A program made the position numbers and the translations under genes. Positions 34,292 through 42,703 of a stretch of 64,000 nucleotides of DNA are shown in pieces; within the stretch, counting starts at the first letter, position 1; each line of letters starts with the position of its first letter. The notes under the pieces were generated by a model. The model saw nothing but the letters and a program-made list of their open reading frames with translations. It made no database searches and had not been told where the DNA came from. Where the stretch lies: NCBI GenBank assembly GCA_001295865.1, contig LJHW01000048.1:1-64000 (forward strand), written 5' to 3'. Source of the DNA: a beta proteobacterium AAP65 (GTDB taxonomy: Bacteria; Pseudomonadota; Gammaproteobacteria; Burkholderiales; Burkholderiaceae_C).

Positions 34292-34327
34292 GATGTACAT
34301 AATATGAAATATTGACCGGGTTTGCAA
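34292..34327 (-). promoter_or_regulatory. Leaderless promoter and palindrome before tetR
   Basis: On the minus strand, -35 TTGCAA (34327-34322), a 17-bp spacer and -10 TATTAT (34304-34299) are followed by GTACATC and the start ATG, leaving about 7 bases between the -10 box and the start codon. No ribosome site is present. The palindrome AATATGAAATATT at 34301-34313 overlaps the -10 box and may be an operator. Confidence 0.55.
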
Positions 34328-34893
34328 GCTTGGATGTCGCCGATCCTTCGAGGGTCCCTGGCTGCCACTCGGCCCGACGTATCGCGCCCCTCACGGATCG
34401 GCAAGTTCAGCAGTGCCGGCCCCAACGCGAGCACCCCGTCGGCCCACCAGCCAGGCGCCGAAAAAGCCGCCGACCTGGTGGCTGAGCCGCGCCTATCCGT
34501 ACAGCGTCGCGACGTCGCGAGTGCTGAACAAATTAGAGGTGAGGTTAGCCGTCGGCTGCGCCGTAGCGCGACTTCCAGTGCCTGGGGCCTGGACTGTCAG
34601 GCAACTCGGAAGCTGCCGCAGGTCGATGTCGGCATGTGGCCGATATGAGCCAGTCGTGGCCCGACCCGCAAGCGGCCACAGGGTTCGAGGCTCCGGGCCG
34701 TCAAGGACCGCTGCGGAGCGCGAACTCAGCCGACTCAGTTCGGCCAAGCGGAGTCGCCGACGAACGGCAGCTTGGCGGTTGTCCCTTAAATCTGCTTTCG
34801 GCTCCAAGACGCGAGAGACTTGCTTGCCAGGGCCGCTGCTCAACCATCGGCCTGACATCGGGTCGATGCGACCAACGCGCTGCCGGAGAGGCT
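34328..34893. other. Intergenic stretch, nothing recognised
   Basis: The 566 bp between the TetR and CheW genes contains only ORFs of random appearance on both strands. I see no RNA gene, no clear repeat and no terminator with a T-run. Confidence 0.45.
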
Positions 34894-35442
34894 TCAATGC
34901 AATGCGCTGTCCATCAGCCCCATCTCCGCGCTGCTCATCAGCGCGTCGATGTCGGTCAGGATGAGCATGCGTTGCGCCTCTCCTGCTTTGACGCATCCCA
35001 TGCCCAGGATGTAGTCAGCCTCCACAGCCGAGTTGATTTCCGGCGCGGGCTTGATGTCGTCAGCTGCGAGCGCCAGCACATCAGACACGGAGTCAACCAC
35101 CGCGCCGATCACGCGCCCGCGAACGCTCAGCACGATGACCACAGTGAAGGCGTTGTACTCGGCCGAATCGCAGCCAAGCTTCAGGCGCAGGTCGATGACC
35201 GGCACGATCACGCCACGCAGGTTGACCACGCCCTTGATGAAGTGCGGCGCGTTGGCGATGCGGGTGGGAGCCTCGTAGCTGCGGATCTCCTGCACCCTCA
35301 GGATGTCGATGCCGTACTCTTCGTCGCCCAGGCGGAAGCTGAGGTACTCGCTCGGCAGGGATAACGCCGCCCTGTCAGCTGCTTTGATAGCCGGGTTGGC
35401 TTTGGTGTCGGCCAAAGGCCGGTCTTCGAGAATCGTGGTCAT
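34894..35442 (-). CDS. cheW: CheW chemotaxis coupling protein
   Basis: A 182-residue CheW-domain protein, with SEYLSFRLGDEEYGIDILRV, IKGVVNLRGVIVPVIDLR and GAVVDSVSDVL as the hallmark strands. It links chemoreceptors to the kinase CheA at the inner membrane. The first 40 residues are a variable extension. Start ATG at 35442 after AAGGAG; the ORF extends 12 codons upstream without a ribosome site. It follows the chemoreceptor gene by 45 bp on the same strand, so it is a dedicated receptor-CheW pair. No cheA lies in the window. Confidence 0.92.
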   Translation of the reverse strand: MTTILEDRPLADTKANPAIKAADRAALSLPSEYLSFRLGDEEYGIDILRVQEIRSYEAPTRIANAPHFIKGVVNLRGVIVPVIDLRLKLGCDSAEYNAFTVVIVLSVRGRVIGAVVDSVSDVLALAADDIKPAPEINSAVEADYILGMGCVKAGEAQRMLILTDIDALMSSAEMGLMDSALH

Positions 35443-35487
35443 GAGAAAACTCCTTGTCGGGGTGGACGCTGATGTCACCTTGACACG

Positions 35488-37233
35488 TCAGAACGTTGCC
35501 CAGTCGTCGGTGCCCGTCTTCGCGCTGGTGACGACCGGCTCGGCAGACCCCGAGTCCTTGGCAGACTTCTCTGCCGCCTTGGCTTTGAACGCAGGGCGTG
35601 CAATGTTCTGCGCACGGTTCGGCCCCCGGCGCTCGGCCGCGGGTGCGTTGGCCGCGGGCGGTGCCACGTAGCGCGCACCTGCGTGCGTATCGCCCGAGAG
35701 CTTGAACACCGAGACTGTCTGCACCAGTTGCTGGGCCTGGGTCTTCAGGCTTTCTGCGGCAGCGGCGCTTTCTTCCACCAGTGCAGCGTTCTGCTGCGTC
35801 ACCTGGTCCATCTGCCCCACGGCGTCACCCACCTGTGAGATGCCTGAGCTTTGCTCAACACTGGCCAAGGTGATTTCGGCCACGATGTCGCTCACCCGTT
35901 TGATCGAACCGACGATCTCGCCCATGGTCTTGCCGGCCTGGTCAACCAAAGCCGTGCCTTGCTCGACCTGCTCGACGCTGCGTCCGATCAGGTTCTTGAT
36001 CTCCTTGGCGGCTTCGGCACTGCGCTGTGCCAAGCTGCGCACCTCAGAGGCCACCACCGCAAAGCCCCGGCCCTGTTCGCCCGCGCGGGCGGCTTCCACG
36101 GCCGCGTTCAGCGCCAGGATGTTGGTCTGGAACGCAATGCCGTCGATCACGCCGATGATGTCGCCGATCTTGCGACTGCTGTCGCTGATGCCCTGCATGG
36201 TGTTGACCACCTGGCCAACGACCTCGCCGCCTTGCGCAGCCACGGCTGAGGCGCCTTGGGCCAACTGGTTGGCTTGTTTGGCGCTGTCGGTGTTGTTGCG
36301 CACCGTGGTGTTCAGCTGCTCCATCGTGGCGGCGGTCTGCTGCAGCGCGCTGGCCTGCTCTTCGGTGCGCTGGCTCAGGTCTTGGTTGCCTTGTGCAATC
36401 TGAGCGCTGGCCGTGGCAACACTCTCTGAGTTGCTGCGCACGCTGGCCACCACACCGGACAGACTGGTCTGCATCCGGCCCAAGGCCTTGAGCACCTGGG
36501 CGGCCTCGTCTTCGCCGTCAGCGTGGATGGCCTGCGTGAAATCCCCTTCAGCCACGCGATCGGCTGCCGCCACCGCCTGGGCCAGGGGACCAGAGATGGA
36601 ACGCACCAGCCACAAGCCGGCTGCCGCAGCAATGGCCAGGGCGACGAGAACCCCGGCCACCATGGCGTTGCGGGCTGAAGCGTAGGCATCCTCGGCCACC
36701 TTGCTCTCCGCCAATGCGCCGGCGTTGTTGAGATCGACCAACTTCAGCAATGTGGCTGATGCCTTGTCGAACAGCGGCTTGCTTTCCTTCTCCAGCATGG
36801 TGCGGGCGCGTTCGGTCTCGTTCTTCCTGGACACCTCGATCATCCGAGCGTGCACTTCGAGGTAGGCCTTCCAGTCGGCTGCGAAGCTGTCATAGAGTTT
36901 TTGCTCTTCGTCGCTGCTGATCAGCTTGACGTAGGTATCGCGGTTCTTGTCGAACTCTGCCTTCACGGCCGAGATCGCCTGCTCGATGCGTGCCATCTCA
37001 GCATCGTCGGTGTTCACCACATGCGTGTACTCGCCGATGCGGAAGTCCGACGTGCCGGTGTTCATGGCGTTGACGAGTTGGACGCTCGGCAGCCAGTTCG
37101 AGGTGATCTCCTGGGTAGAGGCCCGCATCAAGCGCATCTCCACCAGAGCCAGGCCACTGAGCCCAACGATGATGGCCACCAGCAAGCCCAGGGTGGCCGT
37201 CAGTCGGGTGGAAATCTTGAGGTTCTTGAGCAT
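35488..37233 (-). CDS. Methyl-accepting chemotaxis protein
   Basis: A 581-residue chemoreceptor. Two membrane helices (about 10-32 and 190-212) flank a four-helix-bundle periplasmic sensor. A HAMP domain follows, then the long cytoplasmic coiled coil with the conserved tip IDGIAFQTNILALNAAVEAA. The protein ends in DDWATF, close to the NWETF-type pentapeptide that tethers the methylation enzymes in other receptors, although here one extra residue class (Ala) replaces Glu. Start ATG at 37233 with AAGGAAG in front; the much longer ORF upstream is not protein-like. Ligand unknown. Confidence 0.93.
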   Translation of the reverse strand: MLKNLKISTRLTATLGLLVAIIVGLSGLALVEMRLMRASTQEITSNWLPSVQLVNAMNTGTSDFRIGEYTHVVNTDDAEMARIEQAISAVKAEFDKNRDTYVKLISSDEEQKLYDSFAADWKAYLEVHARMIEVSRKNETERARTMLEKESKPLFDKASATLLKLVDLNNAGALAESKVAEDAYASARNAMVAGVLVALAIAAAAGLWLVRSISGPLAQAVAAADRVAEGDFTQAIHADGEDEAAQVLKALGRMQTSLSGVVASVRSNSESVATASAQIAQGNQDLSQRTEEQASALQQTAATMEQLNTTVRNNTDSAKQANQLAQGASAVAAQGGEVVGQVVNTMQGISDSSRKIGDIIGVIDGIAFQTNILALNAAVEAARAGEQGRGFAVVASEVRSLAQRSAEAAKEIKNLIGRSVEQVEQGTALVDQAGKTMGEIVGSIKRVSDIVAEITLASVEQSSGISQVGDAVGQMDQVTQQNAALVEESAAAAESLKTQAQQLVQTVSVFKLSGDTHAGARYVAPPAANAPAAERRGPNRAQNIARPAFKAKAAEKSAKDSGSAEPVVTSAKTGTDDWATF

Positions 37234-37346
37234 GTGGCTTCCTTGTTGCTCCAGCGCGCGGACCAGACACCGCCCCTCCCCCCGCGCGGAGAAGTGACCG
37301 AAGAAATCATCTTGCGATGGTTGTCGGCCCGCGTCGGCGGATATTG

Positions 37347-38091
37347 AGGCTGGTACCTGCGCCTGGCAGGCGCCCTGAAAGGGGAGCTCCGCCAGGCTCT
37401 GCGGGCGGGCGACCAGAGCCTGCTCGGCGTGGTGCTCAACGCGCTGCTGGCCTGGCCGGATTGCTGCTTCCGCTCGGAAACGGTGATGCACCCGCATCGC
37501 CGCTACGTGCTGGCCAGCGCGCCGGCTCTCTTCGACGAGATCACTCCCATGCCCAAGGAGCTGGAGATGATCGAGCTGTGCCGCAAGGCCAAGACGCAGG
37601 GTCGCAAGACCCTCGTGTACTCGGTCTACTCCGGCACCCGCGACACCACGGCACGCCTGAAGGCGCTGCTGGAGGTCGAGGGCTTCAAGGTGGCGGTGCT
37701 GCGCGCAAGCGTGGAAGCTGCCAAGCGTGAGGACTGGCTGCTCGAACAGGTCGACCGCAACGTCGACGTCGTGATCACCAACCCCGAGCTCGTGAAGACG
37801 GGCCTGGACATGTTGGAGTTCCCGACCATCGTGTTCATGCAGTCGGGCTACAACGTCTACACCTTGCAGCAGGCCAGTCGTCGGAGCTGGCGCATCGGTC
37901 AAAAGCACCACGTCGACGTGCACTTCCTCGGTTACGAGGGGTGTGCGCAGATGGAGTGCCTGTCGCTGATGGCCAAGAAGATCTCGGTGTCGCAGAGCAC
38001 GTCGGGAGACATGCCGGACACCGGCCTGGATGTCCTCAACCAGTCGGGAGACTCCGTTGAGGTTGCGTTGGCCAAGCAGTTGCTGGGCTGA
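37347..38091 (+). pseudogene. 5'-truncated helicase C-terminal fragment
   Basis: An open stretch of about 247 codons in one frame, preceded directly by a stop (37344-37346) and lacking a credible start. It encodes the C-terminal half of an SF2/SNF2-like helicase: KTLVYSVYSGTRDTTARLKA, then VDVVITNPELVKTGLDM and QQASRRSWRIGQKHHVDV, which correspond to motifs IV-VI. The N-terminal Walker half is missing, so the gene was cut. A GTG at 37429 could start a 220-residue product. Such helicases occur in integrative elements of Burkholderiales, and the fragment probably marks the left edge of the island. A terminator follows at 38131. Confidence 0.75.
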
Positions 38092-38130
38092 CACACACGA
38101 GCTGGGGATCACCCCGCCCTCTGTCCGGGA

Positions 38131-38150
38131 GCCTCCTTGTTGGAGGCTTT
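38131..38150 (+). terminator. Rho-independent terminator after the helicase fragment
   Basis: Perfect 6-bp stem GCCTCC (38131-38136) and GGAGGC (38142-38147) with a 5-nt loop and TTT, extended by an imperfect GGGA/TCCC pair outside it. It lies 40 bp after the helicase stop, so this transcript end was kept although the gene is truncated. Confidence 0.65.
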
Positions 38151-38368
38151 CCCGCGGTTTCACCTGTTAGTCATGAGGCTGTGCCAGAAGTGGCATCACA
38201 AGATGCTCGGCCGCATTGGGCCTGCAATGCGCATAACGCACTAGCTATCTCAGCTCGGACTCACCGGCTCTGAGATTCAGCGCCGATCAGGCCCATCGTC
38301 GAAATAGCGGCGGCACAGGCAGGCACCGTTACCGCCGCAGTGCGACATGCACAGCGCGGCTAGCTGCT

Positions 38369-38983
38369 CTATTCGGTGCAAGTCATACGCTGCGCAAGAG
38401 CGGCAATCTCAACCGCGCGCAGATTTGGCTTTTTCGATTCATTGATCACATCCTCCACGTACAGCTCGTAGTTTGTGCGACCCGCAAGCCAGGAAAGCTT
38501 CCACAAAACTTTTCTGGCATTTGGCGCAACGACTAATGCCAGCGTCGCTCGCTTTCCGTTTACTACAGCATTCAAAAACTCATCCGGCGAGCTGACCGTT
38601 TGTTCTTTGGACAACTCCCAAACGGTGAGCATGCTCAAGCTGCCATTTCTTTCGAAGACTGTTGTCTCCCGCCCAGGGAACTCTACCGTTGACCCGACGC
38701 GCCTGTATCCACCAGAGAAAGCGCACTGGGCCGGCCTGCGAAAACGAGAGGCTGTACTGCCGACTTTCTGAGAGCCTATCAGCCGAGAGGCGGTGTGGAC
38801 GAGTTCCACCTGCTCATTGACGCCACTAACTTCGAGATAGCCATCCGGATGCAATCGCGTCCCCCGCCAGAGCGCGCTTCTTTCTACAAATGAAGGTTCT
38901 TTAGCGCCTGTTTGTGCGTTTGCAGACGAGACTGATAGGGTCAATGCCGCACCAATCGCGAATAACATCGTGAAATTTTTCAT
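38369..38983 (-). CDS. Secreted protein of unknown function
   Basis: A 204-residue protein with a signal peptide (MKNFTMLFAIGAALTLSVSS, cleavage near ANAQT). No family is recognised. The mature part is mixed alpha/beta with a Cys in RPAQCAFSGG and one at the end (RMTCTE). Start ATG at 38983 follows GGAGCAG. Its codons are visibly richer in A/T than the genes around it, which suggests recent acquisition. It is the only minus-strand gene in the island region and has no operon partner. Confidence 0.65.
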   Translation of the reverse strand: MKNFTMLFAIGAALTLSVSSANAQTGAKEPSFVERSALWRGTRLHPDGYLEVSGVNEQVELVHTASRLIGSQKVGSTASRFRRPAQCAFSGGYRRVGSTVEFPGRETTVFERNGSLSMLTVWELSKEQTVSSPDEFLNAVVNGKRATLALVVAPNARKVLWKLSWLAGRTNYELYVEDVINESKKPNLRAVEIAALAQRMTCTE

Positions 38984-39461
38984 CTCTGCTCCAGTCCCCA
39001 TTCCGAAAGGTTGCAATCCGCGGCTACGGTTGCCCCCAGAAAAACCGTCTGGTTTCCCACCGTACCATAGTAAAAATGACGCCCAGTTGTGGCAAACCGA
39101 CAAGATACGGATCGGCAGCTTTTAGCTGCCCAGGCGCGGAGCGCAGCGTCTTCTGGGCCTCGCGTTCCCCTGCCGGCAGTGCTATTGTTTCGACTGCGCT
39201 GTGAGATTCAGCGCTGTTCCAGGCCAGTTGCGCCCGTTCAACGGGCTGGCGGGCCCGGCCGCACAAGGTTTCCCAACCTCCGCTCGAAGGTATCGAGCCG
39301 CTAGACAGCGTCAATGTCGCCCAACCGCACAGGCCTTCTGCGAAGTGCGGGCACCAGGCGCCAGCCTGATGTGAAGGTTTTCTTGCCACCCGTGCCGGGA
39401 GTCCACTCCCGGTCAGGGGCGTGCTCTCGGCTTCTTTCCATCCCCCTGAAAGGAGCCTTCA
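38984..39461. other. Leader region of the antirestriction gene
   Basis: A 478-bp gap with no credible gene. Its right part holds a perfect 18-bp palindrome (39395-39412) and a strong AAGGAG-type ribosome site directly before the ardB-like gene. The left part must carry the promoter of the minus-strand gene at 38983. Confidence 0.5.
39395..39412. repeat. Perfect inverted repeat upstream of ardB-like gene
   Basis: CCGGGAGTCCACTCCCGG is an 8-bp perfect stem with a 2-base centre, 50 bp before the ardB-like start. There is no T-run, so it is not a terminator. It may be an operator or the hairpin of a single-strand-DNA promoter, as some plasmid antirestriction genes use; that is inference. Confidence 0.6.
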
Positions 39462-39917
39462 ATGGCCATCACCACCATGGGCGAAGCCTCGCCCGTCCCC
39501 TCCCCTGTCCACACCGCTCCGGGCGCGATCACGTGCTCGGTTGTTCCTGGCGATGAACGACTGAAGTTCTTGCCACGGGTCTTCGGCCGTCGCTACATCC
39601 AGGGCGAGACGGCCGTCTTCACCTGGATGCGTCGCTTGTGCCGCAACTACAAAGGCGGCTTCTGGGACTTCGTCGACCTCTCCAACGGCGGGTTCTACCT
39701 CCGCCTGGTGCGCGATGAGCCCCTGGCGATCTGCGTGTCGACCAACGATTACGTGGGCGCGATGTCTGCCGACGCCGCCAGCATCGTGGTCAGCCTCTTC
39801 GCGATCAACGAACTGCTGTTCGATGGCGCGCATGAGCTCGACGACGCGTACTACGCCCTGCGCGACTACGCGATGCAGCACACCGAGTGCCGCGAGATCC
39901 TGAGGGCCATCGACTGA
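39462..39917 (+). CDS. ardB: ArdB/KlcA-family antirestriction protein
   Basis: A 151-residue protein of the antirestriction family PF03230, with the core features VVPGDERLKFLPRVFGRR, TWMRRLCRNYKGGFWDFVDL, LSNGGFYLRL and SADAASIVVSLFAINELL. Such proteins protect incoming DNA of plasmids and integrative elements from type I restriction. Start ATG at 39462 with AAGGAG before it. It starts the chain of plus-strand island genes, with a GC palindrome in its leader. The neighbouring methyltransferase gene would give a second form of protection. Confidence 0.88.
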   Translation: MAITTMGEASPVPSPVHTAPGAITCSVVPGDERLKFLPRVFGRRYIQGETAVFTWMRRLCRNYKGGFWDFVDLSNGGFYLRLVRDEPLAICVSTNDYVGAMSADAASIVVSLFAINELLFDGAHELDDAYYALRDYAMQHTECREILRAID

Positions 39918-39918
39918 G

Positions 39919-40308
39919 ATGGGCAGCCTCATGCCGTCCGACAGGGCGAGCATGCAGGCCGTCACTGCGATGCGCCGCGCGCACAGGGACCATGCAGCCG
40001 CAACCCGGCTGTACTGGCGCCTGCAGCGACGCCACGTCTTGCTGCGCCACGCTGTGCCAGTCGCCATCCGGCGGCTGCTCGCAGAGTGGCTGCAGCGGGA
40101 CCAGCTCGTGATCGCAGTGGCGCTGTATGTCAGCGCCGCCGGCCGCCGCTACGCCTGCCAGGCCTGCGCGCGACCTTCTCGCGACTGGTGCTCCCAGCAC
40201 CTTGATCGCATGACTCCACCACCGCCGGGATGGCGCGTGGTCGAGCACCTGGTCATGTGGCCATCGCCACCAGGCACCCAGGTCCGGTTTCCGGACATGC
40301 CTCTGTAG
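39919..40308 (+). CDS. Unknown basic island protein
   Basis: A 129-residue protein, rich in Arg and with CQACARPSRDWC, which could hold a metal in a Cys4-like cluster (CQAC and WC). No family is recognised. It begins one base after the ardB-like stop, so it is probably cotranscribed. ATG at 39931 is an alternative start. Confidence 0.5.
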   Translation: MGSLMPSDRASMQAVTAMRRAHRDHAAATRLYWRLQRRHVLLRHAVPVAIRRLLAEWLQRDQLVIAVALYVSAAGRRYACQACARPSRDWCSQHLDRMTPPPPGWRVVEHLVMWPSPPGTQVRFPDMPL

Positions 40309-40363
40309 CCAACCACTCCGCGCGCAGCCGCTCGCGGGGTTCATCAACACCGAAGGAAATCCC

Positions 40364-40780
40364 ATGGCCAACCCCATTGTGAGCCCGGGCTGGATCAGCC
40401 TTGCCCAGGCCTTGCGTGTGCGTGACCGCAAAGGTCGCGAACACACCGTCACCATCATCAAGATCAGGTCGCGGGGCTACATCCCGGACGTCTACGTGCA
40501 GATCGATCGCGAGATCCTCGACGAGGCGCTGTACGACGACGAGACCTTCATCGGCGGCGTCATCGGTGCCCTCAGAACCCTGGGCTACCAGGGCAAGCCC
40601 TTCGATCGTGCCGAGCTCGGCATGCAGGGGCGGGACTACATCGTCTTGGAGCCCGGCACCGAGTTCCGCCAGTTCGTCATCCAGCGCTTCGGCTGGCACG
40701 ACCTGGACACCGCAGGCAAAGACCTCGCACCTGCTGCCAACGTCACCTTGGAGAGTTTCGATGTGCACCTGCGCTCCTGA
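40364..40780 (+). CDS. Unknown island protein
   Basis: A 138-residue protein, acidic, with no recognised family. The sequence has short beta-strand patches (HTVTIIKIRSRGYIPDVYVQ) and an acidic helix (REILDEALYDDE). A ribosome site (GAAGGAAA) precedes ATG at 40364. The next gene begins inside its last 20 bp, so the pair is translationally coupled. Confidence 0.6.
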   Translation: MANPIVSPGWISLAQALRVRDRKGREHTVTIIKIRSRGYIPDVYVQIDREILDEALYDDETFIGGVIGALRTLGYQGKPFDRAELGMQGRDYIVLEPGTEFRQFVIQRFGWHDLDTAGKDLAPAANVTLESFDVHLRS

Positions 40781-40988
40781 GCTGCAGACCTCACGCCGCG
40801 AAGCGATCGAGGCCCGTCTGAGCGAGCTGGGCTTCTGCATGGAGCACAGCTTGTCGGCGATCGAAGAGAACGAGGGTCATGCCGTCATCGAGCTGGCCAC
40901 TGGCGATTGCGTGGACCCGCCCGCGGGCGAAGTCCTGCAGCTCGCTACCGAGTGGTCCCTGCTCGAAGGCGCGTGCGCCGACGTGTAG
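40761..40988 (+). CDS. Unknown small island protein
   Basis: A 75-residue protein (MCTCAPELQTSRREAIEARL and an acidic rest) that overlaps the end of the previous gene by 20 bp in another frame. ATG at 40761 follows TTGGAGAG. A terminator lies 21 bp after its stop. Its N-terminal CTC and a later Cys are the only notable residues. Confidence 0.6.
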   Translation: MCTCAPELQTSRREAIEARLSELGFCMEHSLSAIEENEGHAVIELATGDCVDPPAGEVLQLATEWSLLEGACADV

Positions 40989-41009
40989 CTCCCACCGCAT
41001 CCATCCCCG

Positions 41010-41041
41010 GCGCCCTCTGCAGTTCCTGCAAGGCGCTTTTT
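41010..41041 (+). terminator. Rho-independent terminator in the island gene chain
   Basis: Stem GCGCC (41010-41014) with GGCGC (41032-41036), plus an inner TGCA/TGCA pair, followed by five T at 41037-41041. A second hairpin, CGCCCGC/GCGGGCG at 41052-41071, follows just before the next gene. Confidence 0.7.
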
Positions 41042-41095
41042 CTTCTTCAACCGCCCGCTTCTACGCGGGCGTTTGCACTTTCATAGGAGGGCCGC

Positions 41096-41767
41096 ATGCC
41101 CATCAACGAAACCGATGCCTTCTGCATCGCCCTTCCGGCCGACCTGTGCCCGTTCACGGAGCCGGATCACCATCGCTATCTCTGCGTCATCGGCCATGCG
41201 GCTGCGGCCGATCCCACCAAGGTCGAGTACCGCACGCTCGGCCGTGGCTTCTCCACCGAGCCGGCCTCGTCGGTTATCCGCCGCGTGTGCTCTGAGCTTG
41301 CGATCGAGACCGTGGATGCCACCCGCGTCGTCAGGGGCCATCCCATCACGCCCGAGGCATACATCGAGCGCTGGCGAGAGCGTCTTGCCGGAGCTATCCG
41401 CCTGGACCGCCTGGCGCTCGACAAGGAGCTGCGCGCGGTGGCCATCTTCGAGTGGGCACACGAGCCAAGGCTTGCGGACAAGAAGCCTCGGTGGGTCAAA
41501 GCACCTTTCCAGTCTTTCGGTGAGCTGCTGGTTTCGCGTCAGTTCGAGCCCGCGCCCGCCGGCTACCTGACGCGTCTGGAGATCGACCTGGCCGACGCCA
41601 ACGGCGCTCGGGACGCATGGTGGACCGATGACTTCCTCAGTGCAGTGGACCGGGCGAAGAACCTAGTCGACGTCCGCATCGAGCTGCGCCGCGCCCACCG
41701 GCAGGAGCAGTCAACGCACCGGCATGCCCAGCAACCGCGTATGGCTCACGCCATCGCCAACTTCTGA
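41096..41767 (+). CDS. Unknown island protein with TPEAYI motif
   Basis: A 223-residue protein with a strong AGGAGG ribosome site before ATG at 41096. No known family. It contains RGHPITPEAYIERWRERL, which recurs as NGRSVTPEAYIRRTRRLL in the next gene, and FGELLVSRQF, which recurs there as FGEELVHVYS, so the two genes are diverged copies of one ancestral module. The C-terminal part is rich in His and Arg. Confidence 0.65.
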   Translation: MPINETDAFCIALPADLCPFTEPDHHRYLCVIGHAAAADPTKVEYRTLGRGFSTEPASSVIRRVCSELAIETVDATRVVRGHPITPEAYIERWRERLAGAIRLDRLALDKELRAVAIFEWAHEPRLADKKPRWVKAPFQSFGELLVSRQFEPAPAGYLTRLEIDLADANGARDAWWTDDFLSAVDRAKNLVDVRIELRRAHRQEQSTHRHAQQPRMAHAIANF

Positions 41768-41780
41768 AGGACCAACGGAC

Positions 41781-42619
41781 ATGAGCTATTGGATCGAGTA
41801 CCAATCGGCGTGCTTCCTCATCCCAGACGGCTTCCGGGGCGTCAAGGGCACGCGCTTCCTCATCGCTTCCGAGGGCGGTTCCAACAACCTCACTCAGCGA
41901 ACGCCGGCCGGGCAAGAACTGCGCGTGCGCGAGTGGTACGTCAGCATGGTCGGTCGTCGCGACGATGTTCTCCGCCAGGCCGTCCGCATCGCGGGTGACT
42001 GCGAGGGCATGTCGTTGCGGCTGAACGGCCGCAGCGTCACTCCGGAGGCCTACATCCGGCGCACGCGGCGCTTGCTGGCCAAGCCCCGGGCTGATGCCGA
42101 TGAGCACATCAGCCTCGTCGCCTCTGTTGCTGCTGGGCACCCCCTGATCGGACGAGCTGCGCTCTTCGGCATGACCACTGTTCCAGAGAAGCGCTTCGGC
42201 GAAGAGCTGGTCCACGTCTACAGCGCACTGACGAGCTGCTCGATGCGGCCGAGACCGTTGTTGAGCGGTGGGAGCGCGGCGATCTGGCTGCGGCCGTGCG
42301 TGAGCTGGACCTCTGCGTGAAGGGGCTTCGTGATCGCACTGACGAAGAGATCGACGCCGACGCGGCCGAGATCGATGACAGCGTGGACGGCTGGCTGCTG
42401 CACGGCGACGGGCCTATGGGTCCGTGGACCGTGGGTGCCTACCTGGACATTGACGACGCGCATGCGGCGGCCTTGGAAAAGGCACGTGCATGGGTCGAAG
42501 AAGGCCACCACGTCGACATGGAGCACTTCGCTCTCATCCTGACGCAGCACAAGTTCGTCCACGTCATCGGCCTGGACGCGAGCGTCTGGATCGATCCGCT
42601 CCCCATCAAGAGCGCCTGA
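41781..42619 (+). pseudogene. Paralogue of the preceding gene, frameshifted
   Basis: The reading frame starts well at ATG 41781 (MSYWIEYQSACFLIPDGFRG) and aligns with the preceding gene through FGEELVHVYS. Near 42228-42235 it runs into Arg/Pro/Ser-rich nonsense (TSCSMRPRPLLSGG) and stops at 42320. The other frame takes over as DELLDAAETVVERWERGDLA and continues as coding sequence to 42619, including LILTQHKFVHVIGLD. A single missing base would join both into one protein of about 280 residues. Total length 839 bp is not a multiple of three. Either a real frameshift mutation or a sequencing error; an independent gene starting at 42296 is less likely. Confidence 0.6.
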
Positions 42620-42703
42620 GCTTCTTCATCCACACCTCCCCCGAGCGGGCCGCCCCGCTTGGGGGAGGCCCCGCCGGGGGGCATCAGCAAGGAGTCCCCT
42701 GCA

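Noticed and set aside
42296..42619. Independent small gene starting at 42296
   Set aside because: The coding frame extends upstream of this start to about 42227 and continues the preceding gene; a frameshift is the simpler reading.
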